From: Peptococcaceae bacterium
GTDB lineage: Bacteria > Bacillota > Desulfitobacteriia > Desulfitobacteriales > Syntrophobotulaceae
DNA length: 49,018 bases
Direction of reading: 5' to 3'
Assembly (NCBI GenBank): GCA_009783315.1
Contig: WRHI01000007.1
Coordinates: 1-49,018, forward strand
The stretch's first letter is position 1, and each line of letters starts with the position of its first letter. The notes beneath the pieces were generated by a model that was not told the DNA's origin, ran no database searches, and worked only from the letters and a program-made list of their open reading frames with translations. This document shows positions 25,852 through 35,778 of the stretch, one piece after another. The translations under genes were made by a program, and so were the position numbers.

Positions 25852-27072
25852 TCAGGTTTTTCTCGCCGCAAAAATACTGCTGCCTTCCACCACCAACGTA
25901 TCCTCCGGCAGAATATAATTATCCTCAATCACCGTAATCCCTGCCAAACCGCCTTTGCCGCTCTGAGAATTGGCGCCCCCCGTCTGAATTCCCACTGAAC
26001 AAAAAGCCTGAATCTGAGCACCTTCTCCAACAATCGCCCGGTTGACCCACGTCTCCTTGCCCACAGAACTGTTCTGCAACAGAATCGAATGCTCAATATG
26101 GGCGCCCTCCTCCACGACAACCCCCTGAGCCAGAATCGAATTCTCCACCGTCCCCAGAATCACACAGCCGTTGCTCACCAAAGAATTGCTGATCCGCGCC
26201 CTAGGTCCGATATACTGGGGCGGCAAAATATCCTCATTCGAATAAATCCGGGGCCCTGAAGCGAACAAATCCAGGCTCGGATGATCAAGCAGCAACTCCA
26301 TATTGGCGTTATAATAACTCTCAACCGTGCCCACATCCTTCCAATACCCCTCGAAAGTGTAAGCAAAAAGTTTCTTCTCCTGGTTCAACAGCCGCGGAAT
26401 CACATTCTTCCCGAAATCGTTGTCAGACTGGGGGTCAGCGTTATCCTCCTCCAGGGCTTCCCGAAGCACATCCCAGCTAAAAATATAGACGCCCATCGAA
26501 GCCAACGTGCTGTCCGGCTCCTTCGGTTTCTCCACGAACTTCATAATCTGGCCATCTCCGTCCGTCGAAACAATCCCGAACCGCGACGCCTCCTGCTTCG
26601 ACACATTAATGACCGAAATCGTCACATCCGCCTTCTTAGCCTTATGATATTCCAACATAAGATTATAGTTCATACGGTAGATGTGATCCCCTGAAATAAT
26701 CAAAACATACTCAGGAACATGGTCATTTATGAAATCCATATTTTGGTAAACAGCATTGGCCGTCCCCTTATACCAACATCCGCCATCCTCGCTGACAAAA
26801 GGCGGCAAAATCGACAACCCTCCCGACAAAGCATCCAAATCCCAAGCCGTGCCCAGGCTGACATAAGAATTGATCCGAAAGGGCTTGTACTGCGTCAGCA
26901 CACCCACCGTATCAATCCCCGAATGGGCGCAATTGCTCAAACTAAAATCAATAATCCTGTACTTTCCGCCAAAAGACACAGCAGGCTTAGCCAAATTGCG
27001 GGTCAGACTGCCCAAACGGCTGCCTTGACCGCCAGCTAAAAGCATAGCAAGACACTCTTTTCTCTGTCCCAT
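25852..27072 (-). CDS. glgC: Glucose-1-phosphate adenylyltransferase, GlgC catalytic subunit
   Basis: Makes ADP-glucose from G1P and ATP, the committed step of glycogen synthesis. 406 aa with the catalytic loop [28 protein letters not shown], the G1P/substrate region [17 protein letters not shown], and a C-terminal beta-helix of hexapeptide-like turns. ATG 27072 has AGGAGG at 8 nt; this ribosome binding site overlaps the glgP stop codon (TAGGAGG), so the two genes are tightly coupled with 12 nt between them. Confidence 0.97.
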   Translation of the reverse strand: MGQRKECLAMLLAGGQGSRLGSLTRNLAKPAVSFGGKYRIIDFSLSNCAHSGIDTVGVLTQYKPFRINSYVSLGTAWDLDALSGGLSILPPFVSEDGGCWYKGTANAVYQNMDFINDHVPEYVLIISGDHIYRMNYNLMLEYHKAKKADVTISVINVSKQEASRFGIVSTDGDGQIMKFVEKPKEPDSTLASMGVYIFSWDVLREALEEDNADPQSDNDFGKNVIPRLLNQEKKLFAYTFEGYWKDVGTVESYYNANMELLLDHPSLDLFASGPRIYSNEDILPPQYIGPRARISNSLVSNGCVILGTVENSILAQGVVVEEGAHIEHSILLQNSSVGKETWVNRAIVGEGAQIQAFCSVGIQTGGANSQSGKGGLAGITVIEDNYILPEDTLVVEGSSIFAARKT

Positions 27073-27084
27073 TACCTCCACCTC

Positions 27085-29544
27085 CTAGTCGATTGTGTGA
27101 GAAACCTCTCTCTGCGAAGGCGCAACCTTTATTTCCCTGTACGGTATCCGCCAAATCCCGCTGCTGTAATCCCGAATCGTCCGATCGCTGGAAAAGAACC
27201 CCGAACTGGCAATATTGATCAAAGATGACTGCCGCCACCTTTTCTGATCCGTATAAAAAGCATGCAGCCGGCTTGTGGCTTCAACACAAGACATAAAATC
27301 TTTTAAAACAAAAAACTCATCGTTGTCCCGAAGCAGCGAATTATAAATACCCTGAAAATTATTCTTCAGATCAGACAACCCCGAACCCACCTGATCAACA
27401 ACCTTGCGCAACCGCGGATGCTGCTCATACTCATCCCAAGCCAAATACCCCTGATGGGTATAATACTCCATAACCTCTTCTGCTTTAAGGCCGAAAATAA
27501 TAATATGATCATCGCCCACAGCGTTGCTGATTTCCACCGTCGCGCCATCCAATGTTCCAAAAGTAATCGCGCCGTTCATCATAAACTTCATATTCCCCGT
27601 GCCAGAAGCCTCCTTGCTCGCCGTCGAAATCTGCACGCTCACATCCGCCGCCGGATAAATCAACTCCGCCAAGGACACGTTGAAATTCTCCAAAAACACA
27701 ACCTTAAGCCGATCCCGCACCAAGGCGTCGCTGTTAATCAGCTCTGCCACAGCGTTGATAAGCATAATAACCTCTTTAGCGTAATTGTAGCCTGGCGCCG
27801 CCTTGCCGCCAAAAATAAACGTTTGGGGCGGCACATCCAGATCAGGGTCATCCGACAACCGATTATAAAGATCCATAATCCGCAAAACATTCAACAACTG
27901 ACGTTTATAAGCGTGAATACGCTTAACCTGAATATCAAACACAGAATCCGGATCGACAACAACCCCCTGCTTATCCTTAATAAAACGAGCCAGCCGCTGT
28001 TTATTCCCCCGTTTAACCTGATGCAGCTTCTCCAAAAAACCCTCGTCATTCCGGAAAGCCAACAAATCACGCAAAGCGCTGGTATTGCCCCGCCAAGCCG
28101 GTCCCGCCGCCTCATCAATCAGCGCCGCCAACCGCGGATTGGCTCCCGCCATAAAACGCCTATGCGTGACACCATTGGTCTTGTTATTAAACTTATACGG
28201 AAACAGCCGGTAATAACAATTCAGCACCCGCTCCCGCAAAATCTGCGAATGCAGCTCCGCCACCCCATTCACCGAATGGCTGCCGATAATCGCCAAATCC
28301 ACCATACACACCGAATGATCTTTAATAATACCGATCTGATTCAGCAAATCCCAATCCATCGGAAACTTCATCGCCATCTCCTCACAGAAACGCCGGTCGA
28401 TCTCTTCAACAATCATGTAAACCCGCGGCAGCAGATACTTGAAAATATCCACAGGCCACCGTTCCAACGCCTCCGGTAGAATCGTATGGTTCGTAAAAGA
28501 AATCGTATTCACGGTAATCTTCCAAGCTTCTTCCCACATCAGGTTTTCCTCATCAACCAAAATACGCATCAACTCGGGAATACACAACACCGGATGCGTA
28601 TCGTTGATATGGATCGCCACATGTTTCGGCAGGTTTTTCAACGGTTCCCGATACCGCTCTTTATAATGGCGGATAATCGAAGCTAACCCCGCGGCCACAA
28701 AGAAATACTGTTGCTTCAGCCGCAGCTCCCGACCGGCCCGGTTGCTGTCTTCCGGATACAAAATATAGGAAATCGCCTCCACCTCAGACTTATAACTCAC
28801 CGCCTTGGCGAAATCCCCCGCGTTAAACGAAACCAGATCCAACTCATGAGCCACCGGTTCTGCGCTCCACAACCGCAGGATATTCTTCCCCGGCAAACTG
28901 TCATAGCCCACAACCGGAATATCATAAGGAATCGCGCGGATACTCTCATAATCGTCATGAAAGAAAACCATCTTACCTTCAATGCTTTCCGTGCGCACAT
29001 GGCCCTTAAACTTAACCAAAACCGCCTTGCCCGGCTTACGCGTCTCCCAAGGATACCCATTCTTCAGCCAGTCATCGGCCACTTCCGCCTGTTTACCATC
29101 CATAATCTTCTGTTCAAACAACCCATACCGATAACGGATCCCATTGCCGTGCCCAGGCACCCCCAAAGAAGCCATCGAATCCAAAAAACAAGCCGCCAGC
29201 CGACCCAGTCCGCCATTACCAAGCCCCGCGTCGCTCTCCTGCATGATCAAATCTTCCAAACTGATTCCCAGCTCCAGCAGCCCCTCCTTCACCATATCCG
29301 TCACGCCGAGATTATCAAGATAGACGGGCAGCAACCGCCCAATCAAAAACTCCATAGAGAAATAATAAACCTGCTTCCCCGGCGCCTCCATCTCATCAAT
29401 CCAAGCCGCGGAAACACGCTCCTTAATCAGCTGCACAAGCGAATAATACCGTTCCCAGGCCGTACCCTCCCGCAACTGCCTGCCCTCAATCTCGGCATAC
29501 TTTTCGGAATACAATTTTTTGAACTCATCCTTGTCCTTGAACAT
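27085..29544 (-). CDS. glgP: Glycogen/alpha-glucan phosphorylase
   Basis: GT35 enzyme that releases glucose-1-phosphate from glycogen ends; 819 aa, full length. It has GNGGLGRLAACFLDSMA, HINDTHPVL, FTNHTILPEALERWP, KRIHAYKRQLLN and the PLP site EASGTGNMKF with Lys653. The start ATG follows GGGGGAAGGG. It lies 83 nt after glgB and 12 nt before glgC. A degradative phosphorylase inside the synthetic operon is common in bacteria and allows storage turnover from one transcript. Confidence 0.97.
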   Translation of the reverse strand: MFKDKDEFKKLYSEKYAEIEGRQLREGTAWERYYSLVQLIKERVSAAWIDEMEAPGKQVYYFSMEFLIGRLLPVYLDNLGVTDMVKEGLLELGISLEDLIMQESDAGLGNGGLGRLAACFLDSMASLGVPGHGNGIRYRYGLFEQKIMDGKQAEVADDWLKNGYPWETRKPGKAVLVKFKGHVRTESIEGKMVFFHDDYESIRAIPYDIPVVGYDSLPGKNILRLWSAEPVAHELDLVSFNAGDFAKAVSYKSEVEAISYILYPEDSNRAGRELRLKQQYFFVAAGLASIIRHYKERYREPLKNLPKHVAIHINDTHPVLCIPELMRILVDEENLMWEEAWKITVNTISFTNHTILPEALERWPVDIFKYLLPRVYMIVEEIDRRFCEEMAMKFPMDWDLLNQIGIIKDHSVCMVDLAIIGSHSVNGVAELHSQILRERVLNCYYRLFPYKFNNKTNGVTHRRFMAGANPRLAALIDEAAGPAWRGNTSALRDLLAFRNDEGFLEKLHQVKRGNKQRLARFIKDKQGVVVDPDSVFDIQVKRIHAYKRQLLNVLRIMDLYNRLSDDPDLDVPPQTFIFGGKAAPGYNYAKEVIMLINAVAELINSDALVRDRLKVVFLENFNVSLAELIYPAADVSVQISTASKEASGTGNMKFMMNGAITFGTLDGATVEISNAVGDDHIIIFGLKAEEVMEYYTHQGYLAWDEYEQHPRLRKVVDQVGSGLSDLKNNFQGIYNSLLRDNDEFFVLKDFMSCVEATSRLHAFYTDQKRWRQSSLINIASSGFFSSDRTIRDYSSGIWRIPYREIKVAPSQREVSHTID

Positions 29545-29627
29545 TCCCTTCCCCCTACTCGATTGTTCGCTTGCCTGATACCATCCCTAAAGGTTACCTG
29601 CCTAGGATCTGATGTTCGCGGATCCGC

Positions 29628-31958
29628 CTAATTCAACCTGGGTCTCAAAAACACCCCGCTGAGAGGGGGCAAACAAAGCACCAGCGACTCCGTACAATGG
29701 TTACAAGCAATATGATCCACATAGAGGGGCTGCTCGTTCAGCTTACCCGAACCACCGAAAGAGACCGCGTCGCTGTTAAAAACCTCCTCAAAAAACCGCT
29801 GTCGCGACCGGGACTCAGCCACCTTCCAGCAAGGCTCCTCATACACTACCGGCACACCAATCCGAAACCGGTCATAAAACGTTGTTGACATATTCAGCAC
29901 CACCACAAGCTGATCATCATGGCGGCGAGCTTTTCTGGCAAAACAAAACACACCCTGTTTCGCGTTATCAGCGTCAACCCACACAAAACCGTCCCAGGTC
30001 ATATCCAAAGCCCACAACGCGGGCTGCGACACGTAAAACTTATTGGCCTCCCGCACAAACCCCTGAAGTTTTTCATGCCAATCATAATCCAGCAAAAACC
30101 ATTCTAACCCAACCCGAAAATTCCACTCGGTAAACTGAGCCAGTTCCGTTCCCATAAAAGTAAGCTTCTTGCCCGGATGCGCCAGAAAATAGCAATACAA
30201 CGCCCGCAACCCCGCGAATTTTTGCCCGTAATCCCCAGCCTGCCGTTCGATCAGCGAAGGACTGCCCGAATGAAAAAACCGGTGCGACAGCGGCAACACA
30301 ACGCTTTCCGAAAACAAATACATTGACGAAAACGAAACAAGACGATGTTGGGAAGGACGCCAGGAAAAATCTGTCCCGGCATAGCGCAGAACGTCGTTGC
30401 TCCAACCATGATCACATTTAAAATCAAACCCCAGCCCGTTCTCTTCAAGAGATTGCGTCACTCCCTGCCATCCGCTTGTCTCCTCCGTGAACAACAAGGC
30501 CCCCGGATATCTCTTGCGAATGGCGGAACTGAGCGCCCGCAGAAAAGGCACCCCCGCAGGATCAATCTCGCGCATTTCCACAAGACGACCACGGCCGCGA
30601 CCGGCCAAAGGGCTCGCGCCGCCGGATCCATCAGAACCTTCCTCAGAACCAAAATCTGCTTCTGTGGTAAGAACCGTATCCGTCTCCAGAACCTTTGCGG
30701 AATCAAGAACCGTTTCAGCCTTACCCCCAGGTTCAGCTTCAAGACCTGTCACTGCGTCAATAACGGCAGAAGCGCTAAGAATCGAATCAGCGTTGAAACC
30801 TCTCTTCATTTCCGCATCAATACCCATCCCAGGCTCAACGCCCTTTTCAGACTCAAAATCCGCCTCAGGTTCAAGATCCCCCTCAGACTTATAGACATCC
30901 TCAGACATGAGAGCTTCCTCAGACATGTGAGCTTCAGGCTCAAGATTCGCATCAAACTTGAGACAAGACACAACGCCGTCTTTACATAGGATGCGCGATA
31001 CATCCATCCTTAACCCATCAATATGAAAAACCTCAAAATAAAATATCGCGTTCGAAATCAGAAAACTCCACACCGGCCCCAAAGCAAAATCAAAACGCAG
31101 ACTTTGTCCCGGTACAAGCTTATCACCCGTATCATCCTGCCGTTCAGCCTCAAAGAGTTTATGACCGTTAAACCGGCAAAGTCCGAACTCATCACAGCAG
31201 AACCCCCCCGGCGTCCAATCCAGAATCACAGCCAACCCCGCCTGATGACAAGCATCAACAAAACCCATAAAATCCCGAGGCGTCCCGAAACGGTTGCTGA
31301 CAGAATAAAACCCGGAAACCTGATAACCTAAAGATTCATCATTAAGATGCTCCATGACAGGCATCAACTGGATATGGGTATACCCCATAGAAGCAACATA
31401 AGGAACCAGCTCCTGAGCAAACTCCTCATATGTATAATATGACCCGTCATCATGACGCTTCCACGAACCCAAATGCACTTCATAGATCAGAAGCGGCTGC
31501 AGCTGGCAACGGCTAATCACCAAGCCGCCCTCCTCATGCATAGCCTCCGTTCCCCGCCTGGCCAGCCATTCCGCATCTTCCTTCGACCACTCATAACCAT
31601 CCAGATTGTATGTCAGCGATGTGCCCATCCTCACCTCCCGCAGAAAAGCAAAAGGATCCGCCTTAAGCAACACCTGGTCTTCCTTCGTCGTAATTTGATA
31701 CTTATAAGGCGCAAGTTCGCCTAACCCTTTGACAAAAAGCGTCCAAACCCCAGTGGTTCCCATCTGGCGCATCTCATGGGATTCCTCCCAATTGTTAAAA
31801 TCGCCCATCACCCGGACTTTTTTCACATCAGGAGCCCAAACAGCAAAAGACACCCCATCGCCCATAACATGAGAGCCAAAATTTCTATAACATCCCCGTG
31901 CCGTACCGTCGCGAAAGGCCAGCACATCTTTCTCTTGAAGACTTGAATTGTGAGACAT
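29628..31958 (-). CDS. glgB: Glycogen branching enzyme-like GlgB with altered active site
   Basis: GH13 family by similarity throughout: CBM48 (~25-120, SFAVWAPDVKKVRVMGDFNN), YEVHLGSW, THIQLMPVMEH, nucleophile region GLRMDVS (Asp319), acid/base TEETS (Glu492), and FMGTELAQFTEWN. Two conserved residues are changed: VILDWTPGGF has Gly252 where the family has His (DWVPGHF), and LPLSHRFF has Arg560 where the family has the catalytic Asp (LSHDEV). An insertion at about 328-463 is acidic and repetitive (SEGDLEPEADFESE). Total 776 aa against a usual ~630-730. Promoter directly upstream; first gene of the glg operon. It may be inactive or have changed function. Confidence 0.9.
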   Translation of the reverse strand: MSHNSSLQEKDVLAFRDGTARGCYRNFGSHVMGDGVSFAVWAPDVKKVRVMGDFNNWEESHEMRQMGTTGVWTLFVKGLGELAPYKYQITTKEDQVLLKADPFAFLREVRMGTSLTYNLDGYEWSKEDAEWLARRGTEAMHEEGGLVISRCQLQPLLIYEVHLGSWKRHDDGSYYTYEEFAQELVPYVASMGYTHIQLMPVMEHLNDESLGYQVSGFYSVSNRFGTPRDFMGFVDACHQAGLAVILDWTPGGFCCDEFGLCRFNGHKLFEAERQDDTGDKLVPGQSLRFDFALGPVWSFLISNAIFYFEVFHIDGLRMDVSRILCKDGVVSCLKFDANLEPEAHMSEEALMSEDVYKSEGDLEPEADFESEKGVEPGMGIDAEMKRGFNADSILSASAVIDAVTGLEAEPGGKAETVLDSAKVLETDTVLTTEADFGSEEGSDGSGGASPLAGRGRGRLVEMREIDPAGVPFLRALSSAIRKRYPGALLFTEETSGWQGVTQSLEENGLGFDFKCDHGWSNDVLRYAGTDFSWRPSQHRLVSFSSMYLFSESVVLPLSHRFFHSGSPSLIERQAGDYGQKFAGLRALYCYFLAHPGKKLTFMGTELAQFTEWNFRVGLEWFLLDYDWHEKLQGFVREANKFYVSQPALWALDMTWDGFVWVDADNAKQGVFCFARKARRHDDQLVVVLNMSTTFYDRFRIGVPVVYEEPCWKVAESRSRQRFFEEVFNSDAVSFGGSGKLNEQPLYVDHIACNHCTESLVLCLPPLSGVFLRPRLN

Positions 31959-31993
31959 AATCTATCTATCCCTTTCTCCGAACACTATAAAGT

Positions 31994-32021
31994 ATTATAA
32001 CATGATTATGAAAGCACGCAA
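31994..32021 (-). promoter_or_regulatory. Sigma-A promoter of the glg operon
   Basis: On the minus strand: TTGCGT, a 16-nt spacer, then TATAAT. It lies 36 nt upstream of the glgB start codon. Confidence 0.7.
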
Positions 32022-32181
32022 TTCGGATAAACCATTGAATCGCGCTCACAAGTAAAGATTTTCTCTAACAACCGCCAGAACTCCTTTGTCAAAAACTACA
32101 AAATAAGAAAATTCTACAAATTATACCCTCTTACTATCGCATACCCTCTTGTCAGACAGTTCAAGGCAGCATACACAATGC

Positions 32182-32454
32182 TTACTTATGGTTGTTATGC
32201 CTGGGGTGTTTGCCAACCAAAGCACTGGCACTCGCCAATTCCGCGATAATGTTTGTTTCATGCTGAATATAGAGTTGATTAACCTCGGCGAAAATTTCAC
32301 CCACGCCCGACACCACATAATGAGGCGCTAAATTGTTTAAAGCAATAGCTTTGATATCCATCTGACAACGCTCACAAGAGCAAACAAGATTCAACTCGTG
32401 CATAATCTTATTCATGACGCGGTCAACAGCCAATTCCATGAAGTTTTTGATCAT
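32182..32454 (-). CDS. comFB: ComFB-family protein (late competence development)
   Basis: 90 aa, matching ComFB from end to end: IKNFMELAVDRVM, then CSCERCQMDIKAIALNNLAPHYVV and C-terminal HPRH. The three closely spaced Cys and the conserved His suggest metal binding. ComFB lies in the comF operon in Bacillus, and some cyanobacterial homologues are reported to bind cyclic dinucleotides. Here it stands alone, without comFA or comFC, about 220 nt upstream of the glg operon on the same strand. ATG 32454 has AAGGAGGG about 5 nt upstream. Confidence 0.9.
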   Translation of the reverse strand: MIKNFMELAVDRVMNKIMHELNLVCSCERCQMDIKAIALNNLAPHYVVSGVGEIFAEVNQLYIQHETNIIAELASASALVGKHPRHNNHK

Positions 32455-32573
32455 ATCGCCCTCCTTGGTCAAATGGTTCCCGAGCCAAGAGCCGTTTATT
32501 CAATGGACAATGGAAAGTATGAAGCTTACAAATACCACAGCAAATATGGATTGAGCCTTAGAAAGAAAAACCT

Positions 32574-32612
32574 AAGCCCACGCTAAAATTATAAAAATTT
32601 TAGCGTGGGCTT
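32574..32612 (-). terminator. Perfect 17-bp inverted repeat, probable terminator
   Basis: AAGCCCACGCTAAAATT, a 5-nt loop, then its exact complement. On the minus strand it is followed by a T-rich stretch (AGGTTTTTCTTTC), so it fits as a terminator for the gene ending at 32790. Between 32613 and 32789 I see nothing else. Confidence 0.7.
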
Positions 32613-32789
32613 GACATACGGATGTCTACCCACTCCACCTCTGATATAAACCAACACAACTCATAAGTGGGTCGGACAACTGTTAAACGAGCCAATAAAA
32701 TGTTCGCTATATTTTTTATACTGCACCTCTAACGTAAACGCAAAAAGTATTCAACTCGGGCCGATGCACCGCCTCACTCGACTTCGACA

Positions 32790-33356
32790 CTATTGTACAG
32801 GAAGCACCAGAACGTAATCTGGGTTCAGAAATTTTTTATCCAATTCTATGAGGTATTCCGGTGGGAGGTATTCTAACAGTCTATACGGGCAACTCGGATT
32901 CTGCATGCAATAAATTGTTAATATCTCCCGCATATTTAATTCATAAAATCGCAGTTCATCTCCGTTTTCCCACAGGCCATACCAGTCAACAAAGTCCTTC
33001 ACTATATTCTTTTCATCGTTTTTCCAAGTGCGAGGAGTTCCATTAGAATTTTCCGAAGTTGCTAAGAAGGTTTCAACATCACTTAGTGTGATAGCTTTTC
33101 CGGTTTTTCTGATATAGAGGTTCATATACATTTGAAGCCGCCATTCATAATCTTTGTTGTAAGGCATATATTGTCTTGTACCAGCCCAGCCAAAGAATGC
33201 CCCGTTCTGACAACTATAGTAATACCCTATATCTATTGTATCGATATCAATGGCTTTATTTTTGCTGATATTATTGATGATTCTATATCCTGCAAAAGAT
33301 AAAACACCCAACACCAAAACTGCCGCCAAGATTACAATGACCCTTTTTTTTGTCAT
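32790..33356 (-). CDS. Hypothetical membrane-anchored protein, 188 aa
   Basis: An N-terminal membrane anchor (VIVILAAVLVLGVLSFAGYRII) precedes an extracytoplasmic domain. Its C-terminal ~75 residues (FVDWYGLWENGDELRFYELN, CPYRLLEYLPPEYLIELDKK) are clearly paralogous to sequence encoded in the adjacent broken gene (FINWCLGKEAEINAHTLQL, CPYH stop IEHLTPEQIIELDKK). The ATG has AAGGAT about 10 nt upstream. It is the last gene of a minus-strand group with the 69-aa gene and the M23/SH3 pseudogene. No function recognised. Confidence 0.75.
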   Translation of the reverse strand: MTKKRVIVILAAVLVLGVLSFAGYRIINNISKNKAIDIDTIDIGYYYSCQNGAFFGWAGTRQYMPYNKDYEWRLQMYMNLYIRKTGKAITLSDVETFLATSENSNGTPRTWKNDEKNIVKDFVDWYGLWENGDELRFYELNMREILTIYCMQNPSCPYRLLEYLPPEYLIELDKKFLNPDYVLVLPVQ

Positions 33357-33372
33357 AGCAGTTTATCCTTTT

Positions 33373-35008
33373 TTATTCCAGCACCAGATTATAAACCGGA
33401 TCGTGGAATTTTTTATCCAGTTCTATAATCTGTTCTGGTGTTAGGTGTTCAATTTAGTGGTAAGGGCATTGTGGATTTGCGCTGCGATACTTATTCAATT
33501 CTTCCCGCAGTTGGAGCGTGTGAGCATTTATCTCAGCTTCTTTACCTAAACACCAATTGATAAAATGCCAAACAAGGTTTGTTTCTTTCCCGTTCTTGGT
33601 TTTTGCATACCATCTATACTCTATGCTACCGTCTTCTTTGATCGTGAAATAGTAGTTTGTTACAGGGACAGGCTTCTCCTGATCGCCTGGTTCAATGGTT
33701 CGCCTGGTTCAACTGGTTCAATGACCGGAGGAGTATATGGCATCAGCCCCGAGGTGTTGACATACCCTCTTTTGAAACCATCCGCTGTTGAGTATTGTAT
33801 AAACGAAAAAGCGTTGGTATTGAGGGCCGGTGAAGCCATCCGTGTAACGATTTCCCCTTCGTTGATTGATTCAGACTGAGCATATTTATCACTTGGCCCA
33901 AAATACACAGTCAATGCACTTATAGACTTATTGAACTCCTCCGAATAATTAGGCAACGCAGGAACATCGCCGGTATCAAGGAAATGCAGTGAGCCGCTGG
34001 TTACATAACCTCTTTTTCTGCCGCCTTCGGTGTTGTATTCAATGTAGGATGTTGTACCGCTCGATTGAATAACAGCCACATACTCGTCGGCATAGACGCC
34101 TCCAGCCTTATACTCGAAGCGTGGTGTGTAATAGACCTCGGCTCCGTAAGGCGCTACGGCTAAGCCTCCTTCTTTCTGTATCAGTTCGCTGCTTTGGACG
34201 TATCCTCTCTTGGTACCTGTGGGTGTGCTGTATTCTATGAAATGAAAACCGTTTTCCTGGATTGTAAATTGTGTAACGCTTTCAAACTCAAATACAGTAC
34301 CAATAGTCTCTGTCGTCATATTGGGGTTGGAATAAACAGCTGACTGAGGATAAACAACACCATTATTGCCTTTGAAGGTATTAGCAACATCTATAACAGA
34401 TATTGAAGGACTGTTACTAACTTGAGATACGGCAACATATCCTCGCTTAAGAAGGCCTTTGTTTGTCCAATATCGAATGTGGAAGAAATCATTTTCTCTA
34501 TTGAGAACCTCAATCTTCCCATTTTTGATGACGGATCCAATGGGCGCATAAAGAGTTGTACTCGGGCCTCCATAAACAGTCGCGTCTGAACTCATAGTGG
34601 CGGTTGGATAGTGATATTCATAAGTATGGGGATCTTCATAAGGGCCAACTTCGCTTGGTTGCATACCCAAATGCAAATGTACCTCACTGGCATTGCCCGT
34701 CTCGCCGACGCAGCCAAGCAAATCGCCTTCTTGAACTTCTTGGCCCATGGTAACATCTATACGATCCAAATGATAATGTAGCAGCTTTTTGCTAATACGA
34801 GGATAATCCACCCAAACATACTTTGCGCCATCGCCGGCAGTGCCACAACTTAAAACAATGCCCTTTTCTATCGCATACAGATCCCATTTCAGTTTGTGAG
34901 TTCCATTCCATAGTCCGTGCCGCTATGAAATTCGAGGACTCCCCCAATTGTGCGATATCCAAAGCTGCTGGTAACATACCAGTCCGTACGTCTAAATATT
35001 TTGCTCAC
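33373..35008 (-). pseudogene. Broken M23 peptidase with SH3-like repeats and C-terminal paralogous domain
   Basis: Read on the minus strand from GTG 35008, the first frame gives an M23 start (DWYVTSSFGYR, EFHSGTDYG) and then stops. A shifted frame at about 34900-34912 continues with KLKWDLYAIEKGIVL and through YHLDRIDV and VHLHLGM (M23 end), then four SH3-like repeats each ending KRGYV, and stops at 33660. A second shift, in a repeated GAACCAGGCGA linker at about 33680-33715, restores a frame (KPVPVTNYYFTIKEDG) that meets an in-frame TAA at 33454-33456 before ending at 33373. Two frameshifts and one stop make a pseudogene unless the sequence is in error. Confidence 0.85.
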
Positions 35009-35201
35009 TAATTTCATCGAGAGCCGCCTCCTCTGTTTCATAAAACCTGTCTAATGATTTCTCCTTAGCCTCTTCCAGAGTGTGTGTTTTGGGAGCCTCC
35101 AACAATTCGTTTTCGGGAGGGATTTCCCCATAGAGTCTTTCCATCTCTTCTTTGTTGTCGTCAGTTATCACAATGCTTATCTCGAAGTTTTCCGTATTCA
35201 T
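34992..35201 (-). CDS. Small acidic hypothetical protein, 69 aa
   Basis: Glu-rich and probably helical (EEMERLYGEIPPENELLEAP, HTLEEAKEKSL). The ATG has an excellent AAGGAGG site 7 nt upstream, which supports real translation. Its stop overlaps the presumed GTG start of the M23/SH3 pseudogene by 17 nt, so the two were probably co-translated. Function unknown. Confidence 0.65.
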   Translation of the reverse strand: MNTENFEISIVITDDNKEEMERLYGEIPPENELLEAPKTHTLEEAKEKSLDRFYETEEAALDEISEQNI

Positions 35202-35778
35202 TTTGTGGCCTCCTTAATACTTAATTTAACAGGGAGTAGAATGGTTACAAAGGTTATTCATTCTTGGCATGAGCATCATTGCCACTCAACGAGCCATAGA
35301 AGGCAAGTGCTGAAAAGATGCCTGCCTTCACCCTCTCCCATCACACTATTTTTTCCGTCATGAAATGCCGTTTTTATTTGTGAATTCATTCTGTTCTGCC
35401 ATTTATAATCCCTGCCTGACCAGGGAAAATTTGTAGTAAGAATTTTCGACAAATCCTGACGGGCTTATTTTTGAATTCTGCTCTGCTAAAAGAGAATAGA
35501 TCGATTCCGGATCCCCAAGAAAAGACGCCGAATTGTTTCGATCTAAAACACGGCAGTGTTTCGTGTGTGAATGTGTTTAATACGGTGCAAAATTTGCATA
35601 CATACTGAACGTATGGGTAGATGAAGGGTGCAACGCCGTTCCATCAGAAAATGTCCTCAACAGGATAAATCTTTCTGGGTCAGGGATCGAGGCAGCCTCA
35701 TATAGTCTAAAAAACCCCATTACTGGAGGCTTCGGAGCTTCTGTTTTCTCAAATGATATCAAACCTGATGTCTTAATA
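35202..35778. other. 577-nt gap; possible gene remnant next to the tRNA-Val 3' end
   Basis: No complete gene is evident. On the plus strand, 35578-35787 holds an open frame without a start codon (begins after TAA with YGAKFAYILNVWVDEG, includes SLKNPITGGFGASVFSNDI), which reads like the end of a protein. A 61-aa minus-strand frame (35577-35762) covers the same bases. I cannot decide between them; the former could be a leftover of a lost element at the tRNA 3' end. Confidence 0.3.
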
